This document shows positions 1 through 12,200 of a stretch of 64,000 bases of DNA, piece after piece. The stretch is from Nymphaea colorata (lineage: Eukaryota > Streptophyta > Magnoliopsida > Nymphaeales > Nymphaeaceae), in NCBI RefSeq assembly GCF_008831285.2, contig NC_045141.1, forward strand, positions 19,278,848 to 19,342,847. Reading direction: 5' to 3'. A program made the translations under genes and the position numbers. The notes under the pieces were generated by a model, which was not told the DNA's origin, searched no databases, and worked only from the letters and a program-made list of their open reading frames with translations. Position 1 is the first letter of the stretch. The number at the start of each line of letters is the position of its first letter.

Positions 1-354
1 ACTTATTGCACTCAATTTTTTTGAGAAATATTGCACCCGCATCCGAACTCACACTAGCACCTCTGACCTTATGCAAGGTCATCTAATTCAAAAGATGAAA
101 CATATAATGAAGATTACTGGGGATCCCTAATTATAGGAAACAGCCTAAGCTTCTAGTCATTCCAGCTCCAATACTTTGTTAAATTCTATGCAGCAACGTA
201 CTTTGAAGACATAATAAATATGGAGCATTTTTTTGACCTGTTTGTGATATTAATCCTGTCAAATTATGTCGTGTCTTGGTACCAACTATATAAGAAAACT
301 ATTATTTGATATTAGTCATGATTTTTTGCTTTGAATTATTTAAAAATATTTGGA

Positions 355-448
355 GCAAGTCTTGTGCGAAGATCAATCTGGTCTGCTGGACCAGCATCTT
401 AGACCCTTACTGGATGTCTTTCAACACATATTCCAGGACATCATGCAT
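355..448 (+). other. Isolated exon-like segment, unassigned
   Basis: A plus-strand open segment follows a possible AG acceptor and ends in an excellent plant donor (ATGCAT then GTAAGT at 449). It reads as an amphipathic leucine-rich helix, including LLDQHLRPLLDVFQHIF. No partner exon is visible on the plus strand on either side, and the stretch lies inside the presumed intron of the opposite-strand BAH gene. It may be a captured gene fragment, an exon of a gene lying to the left, or chance. Confidence 0.2.
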
Positions 449-647
449 GTAAGTTGTAACTATAAAAATCTTACTCCTTTCTTTCATGTGGAGTTTACCA
501 CTTTTGTGTTTTTCTCGTTAGCATAACATAAAGTTAAAAGGCAGAAAAAGTGGTAGGTGTGCTTTCATGTGAGGCATAAATCCCATAGTGGCTAAAAAAA
601 ACATAAAAGTTTGTTCAAATGCAAAGCATGTATGTACATATGTGTAT

Positions 648-654
<7 letters not shown>

Positions 655-687
<33 letters not shown>

Positions 688-704
688 TGTGTGTGTGTGT
701 GTGT
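655..704. repeat. (TC)n-(TG)n microsatellite
   Basis: A run of about 14 TC units is followed directly by about 10 TG units. It is a simple compound microsatellite in presumed intronic DNA. Confidence 0.9.
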
Positions 705-2201
705 GATTTCAATGGAAGAAAGAGCTACCTTTACAATTGACAAAATAAGTGGAGAAACACAATCCTAATTGTTAGCGCTGCTTCACTTATGATCCATCAT
801 GCATACAAACATATTAAAAAATCTAATTTAGACACGTCCAAAGCTTAGTAGTCGTGCGGGCACCCTGACCTCTTAGACTAGGCTGGGTCATGTAGGAACC
901 CAAGCCAAAAGAAAATGTTTTAGCTATTTTCTCCTACTTTCCTCTTCTACTACTACTTTACCATTTCCATTTCTGTGTTTTCCTCTTTTTCCTTTTGTTT
1001 TTCTTTTTTCTTTCTCATTTTCCTTCTCCTTCTTCATCCCATAGTCACAAATATTGTTTACATGTTTTAAATGGCGAGGTTTTTCTCGGGTATAATACAG
1101 TGAGCCTTCAAAATACAGGAAAAACATGGTAAATTTTAAAAAAATTAAAAAACTTAAAAAAATAAGGAAAACTAAAATAAATGAGAAACCAATAAGGCAA
1201 CATCAAAAAATAAGTAGCTAAGCAACAAATAAAAATTAAGAACTGAAAATAAGCAGTTTGGCATTAAACAACGCGAAAAAAAAGTGCCTAAAATAAAAAA
1301 AATGGAACAAACATTGTTTGGCATTTTTTTCATTTAGGCATTGTTTTCAAGAAATGCATTTTTGCCATTTTATTCAGCTGATTTACTTATCACACTTTTA
1401 AGGCACTTTTTGTGACTATGTGCTGAACAGAAAAATATAAAAATAAGTTACAAAAACAGAAAAAAAAAATACAAGAGCAAGAACTTAAGATTATTATACA
1501 ATTTAACAGTGGATAGCATAGTATTTCAAGCAAAATCTTTCTTCTTTTAGTATAGATACTTCATGTATTTTTTCCATTCCATCATTAACTTTTTAGACTT
1601 TAGAGTACATTCCTATCCACATTCATGTTCTCCATCTAAGTTGGACACAGCACTGGTGTCGACATCCCGACACGGGTAGGGCGACACACTTGGACATGGC
1701 AGTTTTGATTTTTTCATATTTTTTGTAGAATTTTGCAGGCTTGCATGTTTTTTTGTGGAATTTTGGAATTTTACATATTTTTATGGTGTTTTTCATATTT
1801 CTAGTGGAATCTTGTACATTTTTTGTGGAATTTTGGACACACACATATATATGTATATATACCTTGTTGTATCCCCATGACCGCAATTTTTAAAATTGCC
1901 GTGTCTGCACTAGTACCCATACCAGTATCAGTACGATTTAGTTCTTGATACATTCAATCTTCCACGTATCCAAAGCAAAAGCAGCGAGCAAAACTTGCTC
2001 ACAACTCAGAATTGCACCTCTCACAAAAGAAAGCACAAGAAACAACAAAAGGGTGCAAAAGCTACATGATAGGATTTAATACCAAATTAATATCAGCTAA
2101 CTTAACAGCCAAAATAATGAGAAAAAAGTTCTAGATTGAGATTAAATTGTTAAAATGGCAGAAAACCTGCAGAGAACATCAAAAAGAAAATAAAACCTGA
2201 C

Positions 2202-5200
2202 CTTTTGATTCCTCTCTTGAGACCCATTTGATGAATCAGCAGTCTTAGCTGACACACCAACATTCTGATTAGAAACAGCCCCAACTTTTGCTGGATTGTC
2301 TATTTGTTCAATTGTGTCACGTACAGAATATATTGCTTGAAGGAGCTTCTCTAGTGACTTATCACGATAGCTATCTCCAGTAAGTGCCTTGAAGTTTGAC
2401 AAAATTATATAATACTCAGAAGCTTCATTAGTACAGCTTCCTGGAGTTTCTATCTTGGTAAACTGATCAGACCTGGCTGCATCGTCATCCCGAGCGACGC
2501 TGATGGAAGGCATTTGTTTCCTCCGGAGATTTCTCCTGGCTGTCGTATGATCATCCTGGTCAACTGAACCTTCTTCAACTTCCAAATCTGGAAGCTCTCC
2601 CAACCTTTCACGAGTTTTCTGAACAAGAAGGTCAATTTCATGCTGTTTACTGTCCTCATAGTCCTTGTCAGTAAGCTTCCACAGTTTTTTCTCAACTGTA
2701 TCATACACTTTTTGCACAATAAAACCTGGATGCACCGATCGAACTGGCAGCTGCTTGCCTAATGGAATAAAATGCACCACACATTTGTGCATAACAGCTT
2801 CAGCAGGCACCTCATCACGATGGAAACTATAGAATAGTTCCCTCGTATCACATGCTTGCCAGCTTCCTCCACCTTTTTTATCTGCTTCTTCAGGGCGATA
2901 AAACCATTGCCCTAATACAGCCATACTCCCATCTTTGGCCTGTGTAATGTCCTAGAGAAAAAGTGCACAAAACGTGTCAAGAAGCAACAACAGTAGGGTT
3001 GGGGGGAAGGGGGTGTTGTTGGGGAATCAAAAATGGTGTGTAAACAAAAGTAGACTCAAGTGCCGTTCTAGTAGATCTATCCCCAACAGCAAATAAATAA
3101 ACTAGGAAATTAGAATTGGAACCTAAACACCTGCGAGTGCCTTAGCACATTTTTTATATTATTAAATGCACGCATATGAAAAATATATGCACGTAGTAAG
3201 CACAACCTGCACAACACATGCACAAAATATAAACCTTCATGTATTAATTAGATCATTGAAAAATTAAAAGTTAACGATTATTACCACCAATAGTTGTGCC
3301 TAAACATGACCCTTACCAGGAAACAAACTAAAACCTAGGCAGAGGAAGAAAAGGAGGAAGATAAATGAGGAGGAGAAGGAGAAGGGAATGGCAAGAACAG
3401 CCTCCCTCAAATGTTTAAGGCTTGCTTTGGATAAATTTGACAACAGGTTCTTTATTGACCTGCAAACAAACCAAGGCATGCACCACATCCACCCATGTTC
3501 ATGCATGTGTTCCTGTCTCTTAGAAGCGCCCTTATTATATAGCCACTACCACCAATAAGCCCTGCCATATTTGACATGGTGCCTCAACCCTCTAAATAAC
3601 CTTGACCAATAGCCCTAACACTTAATGGGAATTAACAACTTCACCCACCCATAATAGCTATTGAAAACTAAAAAACTTGAGACTAGAGTCACTCCGCCAA
3701 ATGGATAAATGCATGCTTATCATTCATTGCTTTCTTTTTGCAGTCATACTTGGCAGTTAGCATCATCTGACTCCTCTCTTGGAGTCTAAATGGACCCTGA
3801 GTGCTTAGATTTTGTCTGAAAGTATCACACAATATTGATGAATAACTTATACAGATACAAATATATATATGTGTGTGTATTAGTATTTTTTGGTACTTTT
3901 CAACCAGCATCATGAAAGAGAAATTTTCAGTAGCTTCCTCTTAAGAGAGGTAGAAGTTCCTGTAGGGAACGGAAAGCTTATGAAAACAGCACTTTAAATC
4001 AAATAATTATGAATATTAGTACTATTTAGCCTTTACAGATCTCTTCCTTGTATGATCTTGACCATGGTTCATGTGAACTTGAATGCCAATGCAAGAAAAC
4101 CAACCAAACAAACATATCACCGTATTCCATGTCCCCTTACGAAGCAGAAGAACAAACTTACCTTAATTATTGCAACATAAGGCTTCTCATTTGCTGCTTC
4201 AGGAGTCAAAAGCACTGGATCCTCCTGTGGATAAAAAAAGAAAAAAACAAGAGGAAGAGCAATAAGCATGTGTAAGGGCATAAGAGAAATAGCATCTTTG
4301 ATGAATAAAAACAATATTTGAAGTTTCAGTCTTCAAAGACAAGAATAGCCATTATTTAATTGACAATCATAATGATCCCTTTTCAACATAATAGTTGTGC
4401 AACGACAAGGGGAATTAATGTTATGAAGGAGAAGGACAAATTTTCAGTATCACTTCTTTTCTTCCGTTGATGAAATTCCAAAGAGCAAGATAAACAATTT
4501 GCTCGGATGACCCGCCTTATGAGAGTTGGGCCTACTAAGTGGACAACTCACCTCCCCTCTCCAGTAATATTCTGGAAGTGGAAGGCAGATGTGGGTTATT
4601 TCTTCGCGTAACACCCATGGAGAACCCAACAAGCAAAATAAGAGTGCCCTTGATGACTCACTTTCTGTCACCTAAGCCTACCGAATGAAAAACACGTCCA
4701 CTTCTCCACTGTCTAGCATTGGTATCAATGCAAGAAGCAGCAGCCTTATCTACACGGTAATTGGTTTAAGTATTTCGATGTTTAACTGTATCTATGCACA
4801 TACTCCTGCTCCGATTGGACTTAATTCTCGATTTTCTTGTCTGCTAGAAATGATAAGTCCGTAAGGACCCTTTATTCCTTGATATCACATCGCCAGCAAG
4901 CACACTTACTGGGAACAAATTTCTGGTATGTACCCGATTTTCCTCCTTAGGATACAAACCGCCGTTTTCTAAAAACTGCTATTTAAACGCAATCGCAAAA
5001 TGTTATGCGATTAATTCCCTGATGCAACAGAATGCCATTTTCCTAAAACCTAGCATTTTAGGTGGCATCAGACAAGAAAAAGCTGTCATCAAACCCAGCC
5101 ATATATAGGTCTCCATAATCTTTTCATATAAACAACTCAATCAATAGCAATTGTACATGACTAATCCTATGCAAATGCCAAAAGCAAAGTACACCAAGAA

Positions 5201-5675
5201 ACCCGTAAGCTATAGTCAAAGTCACTGACTTCCCTCCCAACTGAGCAAATAGAAGTCCCATAACAAAGGAATTTCTTTAAACCATGGCAATGCCCATTCC
5301 CAACCCAACTAAAATCGACAAAAGTTCAAATCCCTCGGGTTCCAAACTACAAGCAAACGCAACCAACGAAGCAATTAGAAATCTTACGATCTGGAAGACG
5401 TTTCCCTCCAACTCGAACGCGGAGTAGTGCGTCTTCCTGTCTCGGCCCTTTCCGGATACCTTAACAGGGTCGCCTACGGGCTTGAGGTCGACGGGGGTTT
5501 CCTCTTCCTCCTGGATTTCGGGCTCTCCCGCTGCCTCCTCCACTTTCCCTGGTTTCTTCTTCTTTGAGGAGGAAGCAGATGCGGGCTGCGGGGACCGTCG
5601 TGTGACGGTCGACGCTGGGTTGGCTTCGTCCTCCTCGTCGCTCGTAGCAACCTGCGCGAACCGTCTCTTTCCCAT
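2202..5675 (-). CDS. AIPP3: BAH-domain chromatin protein, AIPP3/BDT1-like (5' three exons only)
   Basis: Coding exons on the minus strand are 5388-5675, 4162-4224 and 2202-2951. They join in phase 0 with GT-AG borders (donors GTAAGA and GTAAGT). The 367 visible codons begin with a basic start (MGKRRF), an acidic and low-complexity N-terminus, and then a BAH domain from about residue 80 to 215. The BAH signature segments PYVAIIKDIT, GQWFYRPEE, TRELFYSFHRDEVPAE and KLWKLTDKDY are all present. The order and wording fit the plant BAH proteins that also carry a TFIIS N-terminal-type domain, such as Arabidopsis AIPP3/BDT1, known as an H3K27me3 reader that acts with PHD proteins and CPL2 in the nucleus. 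A helical stretch near residues 295-335 may begin the second half. The 3' exons are outside the window. The domain call is firm; the exact orthologue is an inference. Confidence 0.85.
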
Positions 5676-5829
5676 CTCCCTCCCTCTCTCTCGCTCTGAG
5701 TCAAAGACACAATTGCCGCCAAATCAACGAAAAAACGGCTGAGACCTCCGTTTATGGGCAACAGGTTCCCAAGACGGTCGCCTTCTTGTCTCGACCCGGA
5801 ACGCTAAAAACCGAGTCGTAAATGATAAC

Positions 5830-6180
5830 GTGGGAAAATGGGTGGAAATGACAGAGAGAGATTTGTTTAGATGGAGGGAAAGTAATGAGGAAAATGAAAG
5901 GAATATGATGCGAGTTTTGGTCACAGGAAAAGGAAATGCAGGGGACGGAAACGAAATTATTTTTAGCTTATTTTCAATCCCTTTAATAACCAATAGATTT
6001 GAATGGAAAGGATGGGAAAAAATGATAAATTATTGAAAGGGATTCATATGCCATTAGGGGCCATTATTATAAACAAAGTCAAGTCATTTCCATTCTTTTC
6101 CTTGTTACAATTAAACAAACAATATTTTTTACATTTTCTTTCATTCATATCCAATTCATATCCAAACATGCCTTTATAAT
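5830..6180. mobile_element. MITE-like remnant (low confidence)
   Basis: The left side reads TTGTTTAGATGG and the right side ATCCAAACATGCC, so the two ends look like decayed inverted repeats of the TTGTTTGG/CCAAACA kind common in plant MITEs. The interior is A/G-rich and non-coding. I could not find a clean target-site duplication. Confidence 0.3.
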
Positions 6181-6884
6181 AGTTTTTTTTTTCTCTTCTC
6201 TTCTTTTTTTTTTCTTCTGGTCAGTTTTTTTTTCTTTCTTTATGTTTTTCCTTTCCATCCATTAAAATCATTTCATTTTCATCTTTCATGTGTTGGTGCA
6301 TTTGCTACAGGGGTGAAGGGAGGGGGCCCACCTAATCCGTAGCCCCGCTTCAACTAATTAAAAAAATCAAAAAATTTATTTGCGTAATGTTTTTTTTTAA
6401 TTCGAGTTTAGTTTCACCTTACCCGAATAAGTTTATTAGACTGTTTAACTCCCTCAAAAAAATCTTCCCTTTACTCCTTACATCTAACACTATACATTCT
6501 CCGTTCTTCTTCATTCTTTTATGTGTTCACACAAATTAGTGAAACAATAATTTCAAATGCAGGTATTTCAATCAATCTACTATGATCGATAGTTATGTGG
6601 CACTAAGGGTGTGCTATGTGGCCTCGAATATTTGATATGATATTGCTTTAAAAGCTGTGGTGTGCAAGATCCTTGTTAAGATGTATATATGTCAAACCTA
6701 CAATACCTGTAACATATATATAGAAACAGATGTCAATGGAAAGGTGACCAGACATCAAATCCATAGATATGAAATCCTCGGTGACCCAATACGCTGTTAG
6801 AGTAAAAGACTTGACTCGGCCACTTGGAGCAACACAAAGGCATAGAAACAATGAAGAACTCCAACAAGGACGGTTGAGGTCAGC

Positions 6885-7060
6885 AGGGGACGTCTGATGC
6901 TCTTGAATTTTGATTCTAAAATGAATTTTTTAAAAACAAAATTCCACCTTCAATTGGAATTTGAATGAAAAATTCAGCTCTAGTCTTCCTTTGGATCCAT
7001 TTGATTGCCTGGAAATCCACTATTTTCAGGAACCAAAATTCAAATATTCAGATTTCGTTC
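6885..7060. mobile_element. Fragment of a MITE family also seen at 54.9-55.3 kb
   Basis: The segment has the same order of motifs as the element at 54939-55323: CTTGAATTTTGATTCTA at the start, then TCTAGTCTTCC where the other copy has TCTAGTTTCCC, and then an ATTTGATTG stretch matching a GTTTGATAG stretch there. The right end is missing or diverged. It is non-coding. Confidence 0.4.
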
Positions 7061-7789
7061 GTTATCTAACAAAGAAAGGATTTTTTTTTTCTTGCCATTG
7101 GAAGCATTTTCAGAATTTTTTATAAAAATATAGTCCCACCTAAAGGGGCTTAAAGGGGTGAGAAGACGATCTCCGGACAAAATGTGCATATATTTCAAAT
7201 GCATATAATTACAGAGAGAGATGAAGAATTGAAGATGTGCATACAGTTCAAATGCATAGTTGACATTGCTAAACAAGGTGGACAACCAAAAATAAGGTTT
7301 GTTTGATCTTTGATTGTCTACTTTTCATCTTGATAAATGATTCATGGGAATATTCTTTTATCTTATGGCAAGTTCGGTGATATAATCTGATATGAAAGAA
7401 TACTGTTTGTCGATGTAATATTGATAATGCGGATTGAGATGGCTGAGATGATGAGTTATCCAATCAGCAACCAAGCTAGGCTTGTCATATAATTTTGCCT
7501 TTCTAATTTTTGCTACTATGATAGAAGACTCTTTGGTGATATATTTTTGCTTTTCTAGTTTTTTGTACAAATGGAAATCAAGTTTTGGAAAGTTTAAAAC
7601 ATGGTTTTTAAAATGCTGGTTTTCATGTAGCTTCAAGCGTGGCTGGTTAATGAGATGTTGGAGAATTAGCTTTCATGATTTCATCTAACCTTATGGAGAT
7701 TGTGGGTGTAGAGAAACAATCGTATCCATAAGGAACTCGTCACTCGTCATCTCCAGAAGAGGAAGCATCTTCCATATGGAATATAAGTG

Positions 7790-8370
7790 CAAATGGATTC
7801 CACACAGCCTTGAGAAACTGCCCGAATGAATCAAGAGAAATGCAAGTGTGGGTGGCCACTGGTTTTGTGCCTGACAAGTGGCCGATTATTCCTCAAAATC
7901 AGATTGTTTCGGGTCCCTCCAATGGAAGCAGAAAAGTAGCTTCATTGGCAAAGATGGCACAGGCCGGACGGTCTGCTCTGGGACAATTATCAGCAGCTCC
8001 CGGAAAACTCTGGGCTGGTTAAAGTTCTACTTTCCCTCACCCCACTGATTCCCGGCTGCTTCTTGTGCGGCCAACAACAAAAAATGGCTTGCCTGGATTC
8101 GTGGTTCGCTCGAGGGCAGGAGACAACCAGAGCATTCTTTGGCTGCATTGCTGAACAGGTTTAGCATTCATATTTTGGACAACAACCCCTCTAGAAATCG
8201 CCGGCCTTTGGGCCCAATACTTGTAAAATCTGGTCTCACCATGTTTTCTGTGGCATTTTGCTTACGTCTCTTTATCAGCTCCTTTCGATTGCTGAATTTT
8301 GTTTGTAAATGTCTTCTCTTAATAAAAAGGTTAGGGGGGCCCTTTCCCCCGCAGGGTTGTTGCGGCACTG
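7790..8370 (+). mobile_element. LINE-3'-end-like fragment (low confidence)
   Basis: A broken plus-strand reading frame is followed by a 3' end that looks like a plant L1 tail: TTGTTTGTAAATG, then TTAATAAAAAGG, then a GGGGGGCCC..CCCCCGC stretch that could fold. No reverse-transcriptase motif is visible, so this is at best a short, old, 5'-truncated copy. Its own frame is interrupted several times. Confidence 0.3.
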
Positions 8371-8979
8371 GTGCTGGTGAAGGAAAAGAAATCGACGACG
8401 CCCTCTAGAGTAGAGAGAGAGAGAAATGAAACCCTCTGCACATCGAGGGTTTCAACCACTTGACCGAGAACCTCTGGCAAGGGTTAGAGAGAGGGAGAGA
8501 GAAAGAGAGTGAGTAAACAACGGCCGATGACGGCCGACGACGGTGGCAACAACCGTCGGTTTTTTCCAGTGTAGAGAAATGAACACATAATGAAAAACCA
8601 GAAAAATGAGAGAAAGAAACCTCCATTGGCATTGGATTTTCTCTTCCAACCCTTCTGCGACACTGTCGACCATTTGTCATCATTTCTGATGGGTCGCCGG
8701 TCGGGTGACAGTGAAGGGAGAAAGAAACGGTGGAGAGGAGAGGGAAGATGAAAATAAGAAGAGAATAAAGCTTAGAATATCTTAACACGGTTTATGAATT
8801 TTTTCTATTACACCTTCGCTTTTAGCAATTTTTTGAAATGGTGCGGATGACCCACTAGTTTATGGAAATCTTTAAGGCAATGTTAATCCTTGATAAAACA
8901 TCACAAGAACAAACCATAGTTTTAACAAAATTTTAGGACCATGTTAGGTTTACAACTTTCATCCATCCCTACCCATGTT

Positions 8980-9058
8980 GATAATACAATTAATATTTTA
9001 TAAAAACTAAAAATTTTAATTATGAAATTCCACAATTCGGCCTCATCAAGCACCCCCT
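8980..9058. mobile_element. Terminal fragment of the same MITE family
   Basis: The stretch GAAATTCCACAATTCGGCC followed by TCATCAAGCACC closely matches the right end of the element at 54939-55323 (AAATTCCGACC followed by TCATCAAGCAC). Only this end is recognisable here. It sits about 190 bp upstream of the ATG at 9249, so it may lie within that gene's promoter. Confidence 0.4.
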
Positions 9059-9248
9059 AACTGATATATATATTTTTTCCCCTTTTTAACCACTTATATA
9101 TCTATATCTGCCCTGCATTTTTTAAAAAGTGGGGTTGAACCAAAAGTCAGTAGCGAGTTGCGCCTTCAAGAACCCCATGTTATTTCCGAAAATCTTCTGC
9201 TAAGGTCTCCAAGTGTAACGGGCGCGAGTTGGTGCTGTGCCTCCTAAT

Positions 9249-12200
9249 ATGGAGGAGGCTAATTCTGCTCACAGATCCGCGCCACCAACCCCGCCACCGG
9301 CACCACCACCAGCACAAAACCCTGCTCCTCCTTCGGGCGTCTATACCCCAACAAAGAAGAAGAGGAAGTTCGACGATGCAGAGTTTCAGGCATCCAAGTA
9401 CTGCAAGATCCGGTCCATTCTCAAGGGCCTCCGCCCTTCCATCATCGACGTAACATCCCAATATCCATTGTTGTCCTATAAATTTACTGGCTTTCTGATG
9501 TCTTTGGCCTCCCTCTCTCTCCTTGTCTAAAAAAAATTCGTCATTGGTTTGTCTTTTTGTTTTATCTGTTTGCTTAGTTGTCAGGTCGCGTTCTGTTATT
9601 TGCGAAGTTGGTCTGATAATGATTTTACTGCTTTTCTGTTTTTGGTGTCTGTAAGTTGCATTGCTTTTCTTTATTTAATGGTGGTAAAGTGACCGATTTG
9701 CGATGAGGAGGAGGTTTAGGTATTTAGGTAGTCTGTTTAGTCGTCATTTATTCTTGTTGGTTATTGAGTTTCATCGCGAGTCTTCTTTTTGTTCCGCTTT
9801 GTTTGAGAAATCTTGCTATCCTGACGGTTGAGCTCTTGTAGACAATTCGTATTCGTTCTTGACATGGTTCATCCGTTGCATTTTTTTTTTTGCTTTATAC
9901 CCGGCAAGGAGCACCTGTGTTAACTTCTCAAATCGATACATAAGCATACTCCGGTTCTATGTTCTTTTGGTCGTTGGCAGTTTTCCTCGAATTGTACCAA
10001 GAAGAGCTCAGATGCTTTTGCCATGTCCAATGCTACTCGTCAGCTTTAGCTCCTAGGCTCAAATCTCTGCAACTTGACAACTTAAAGGGGATTTCTCTTT
10101 GGGCTATGCAAGTGCCAGTAATTTATAGAGGAAAGGGCATGAAACGCATATAGAGGATTGAAGACAATCGATAGGCGAGAAGTATGATAACGCGAGGAAA
10201 AGAACTGATCGAAATGACCTTATTTGGAGAAGAAGTTTGGTTCTTGTGCCAATAGTGAATTTTGTCGTGATTCAACGAAGTTTTTTACCTTACTTCGTTA
10301 CTTACATTGTGTATTGACTTATCATGTATCGTACTCAACACTGAAAATTTCATTTTAGAAGATTATCTAGTCTCCACCATTTCTTACTGCAGGGGAGACA
10401 TCACTGTATGACCTTCAAAGTCTTACTTTGTCTCATCAGACTAGGCAATGCGTTTTGGTGTTTTGGTGTAACCTAGTGTTATCTTGTAGGATGTTAGTCT
10501 TTGTCGCAGTTCCCACTTTGTGACTCTGTAGTGAAAGCCTGTGCCTAGGCCCTAGAGGCTACCTAGGCTCCCTAAAATGGAAGCCCAGTGGCCAATGCCT
10601 AGGGCAGCTGGCTTGATTGGAAGCACCAGGCTCTTTTTTCTCCTTCTTTGTTTTTTAAAATGTGAAAAGCATTTAATACGAGGGATTTGAATTACTTCTC
10701 ATTATATCGGGTATTTACTTTTTTTCCCTTTTCTAAATTGTAAATTTATTTTTTTTCAAAGTTCATTCTTCTCACCCGTTGAGTCCACAAGCCACCTGAA
10801 CCGACATGGTGCTGGTGCTCCTCCAAGTGCATTAAGTTACAGCTTGGCTACCTGGAACGAGTAATTTTAGTGGCCTTAAAACTGCTGTTCGATGCACTGG
10901 TGACTAACACACTTATCCTTAGCATCTCTAGGTGGAGAAGGTTGGTTCATTTTCTGGTTTGCACTTTTTCTGTTTACAAATGTGTGCAACCTTATTGGAA
11001 ATCCTAGTTCTATATTTGACGCACTATTTGTTTGTCTACACCTTGAAAGAAGTGGAGTTTCCCTGACTCATCATAGTAAAGGTGGCCTGATTGCTCAGCT
11101 TCTGACTGAATATAAAGCATTTAGCTTTGGACCAAGTTGATTTGATAAAAGATTGAGCTTAGTTCATTGCAGTTCCCAGAACAGTTTCTCCACTTCAATT
11201 ATCTTAACTATTGAACATAACAGTGAAGGCCAAGTGGTACTTGCTGTTCTGGACAATAACTAAGTTTGCTGGAAAATACTATCAATTGATGTCTTGAGAA
11301 AGCAAATGAAAATGATGATGTGTAGTGATGCTGAGGTGGTAAGCTGACATGGTATATTCTCTTTTTAATTTTGTCCTCTTTTAGCACATATTCATATGAG
11401 ACCACTTTATCATCTCTCCTTCCTGCTGGCAAGTGTGCGATATATCATTGTTGAGAAAGGAGGCATTGGCCTTTCTGCCTCTCAAATCAAAACGAGCAGG
11501 CAGTTCTGTTTACATTTTTTTGCCACAAGAAAGCACACGTATGGTTACTGCTCTTCTGCTGCTTATGCTTAGTAAGAGGGCTTTGCAATTTTTGGCATTT
11601 ACACTTGGATTGCATGTTTTACACGTCTTATTGTTTCTCACCCTGTCGTTACTGGCACATGTTTATTGCAGGTCCTACGAGCTCCTGAGTACCGCATCGG
11701 CAAATGTGCAGATACTATTCGGAAAGGTATTCGTAAGCTTTATCCTCCAGATGTTGTTATAAGTTGATGTTCTCTTGGATGATATTCATATCTAGCATTT
11801 TAATTGATTCATCATTCTGGATAAGTTAATTCAGTGTTTTGCACTTATTTTTGGTTTACGAGGACGTGGAATCTCCTACATGTTATAGGTAAATCTTTAG
11901 AGTTACATGTCTCACAAGCAGATTATTTAAGAAGTGACTGATATTACAATGTCATCAGATATTGTGACCAAGAGATTAATCTTGCATCATGTACGACTTG
12001 CTGTTATCCAGGCTAGGCATCATTTCCTGCTTCTTGGTCGTCAAACATGGTGCCTAGGCATGGATATTATAGATGCAATTATTGACAGATAGAGGTCACT
12101 CTGACAAATCATTCTAGCAAACTTCAGAAGCAAAGATTCAGAAAGTAGAATGTCTATTAAAAGAATGTCACCAATAAGATAATCTGATAAAGCAAAAAGC

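Larger units (their letters stand above)
1..2201. other. Left-edge non-coding stretch, probably intron of the BAH gene
   Basis: This lies downstream of the donor at 2201/2200 of the minus-strand BAH gene, so it is most simply a long intron whose next exon is beyond the window. I searched the minus strand for the expected TFIIS N-terminal-like exon and did not see one. The stretch holds a (TC)n-(TG)n microsatellite at 655-704, long A/T-rich low-complexity DNA at 1130-1500, a region at 1640-1930 rich in degenerate GACAC-type motifs, and one isolated plus-strand exon-like segment near 355-448 that is listed separately. Confidence 0.5.
5676..9248. other. Divergent intergenic region with transposon remnants
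   Basis: This is 3.6 kb between the start of the minus-strand BAH gene and the plus-strand gene at 9249, so both promoters should be here. I see no TATA box I would defend. A pyrimidine-rich run covers 6180-6260. MITE-like remnants lie at about 5830-6180, 6885-7060 and 8980-9058, and a LINE-3'-end-like segment at 7790-8370. (GA)n tracts occur at 8408-8425 and 8487-8510. No coding gene is apparent; open frames at 8139-8408 and 8405-8788 do not resemble any protein I know. Confidence 0.6.
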
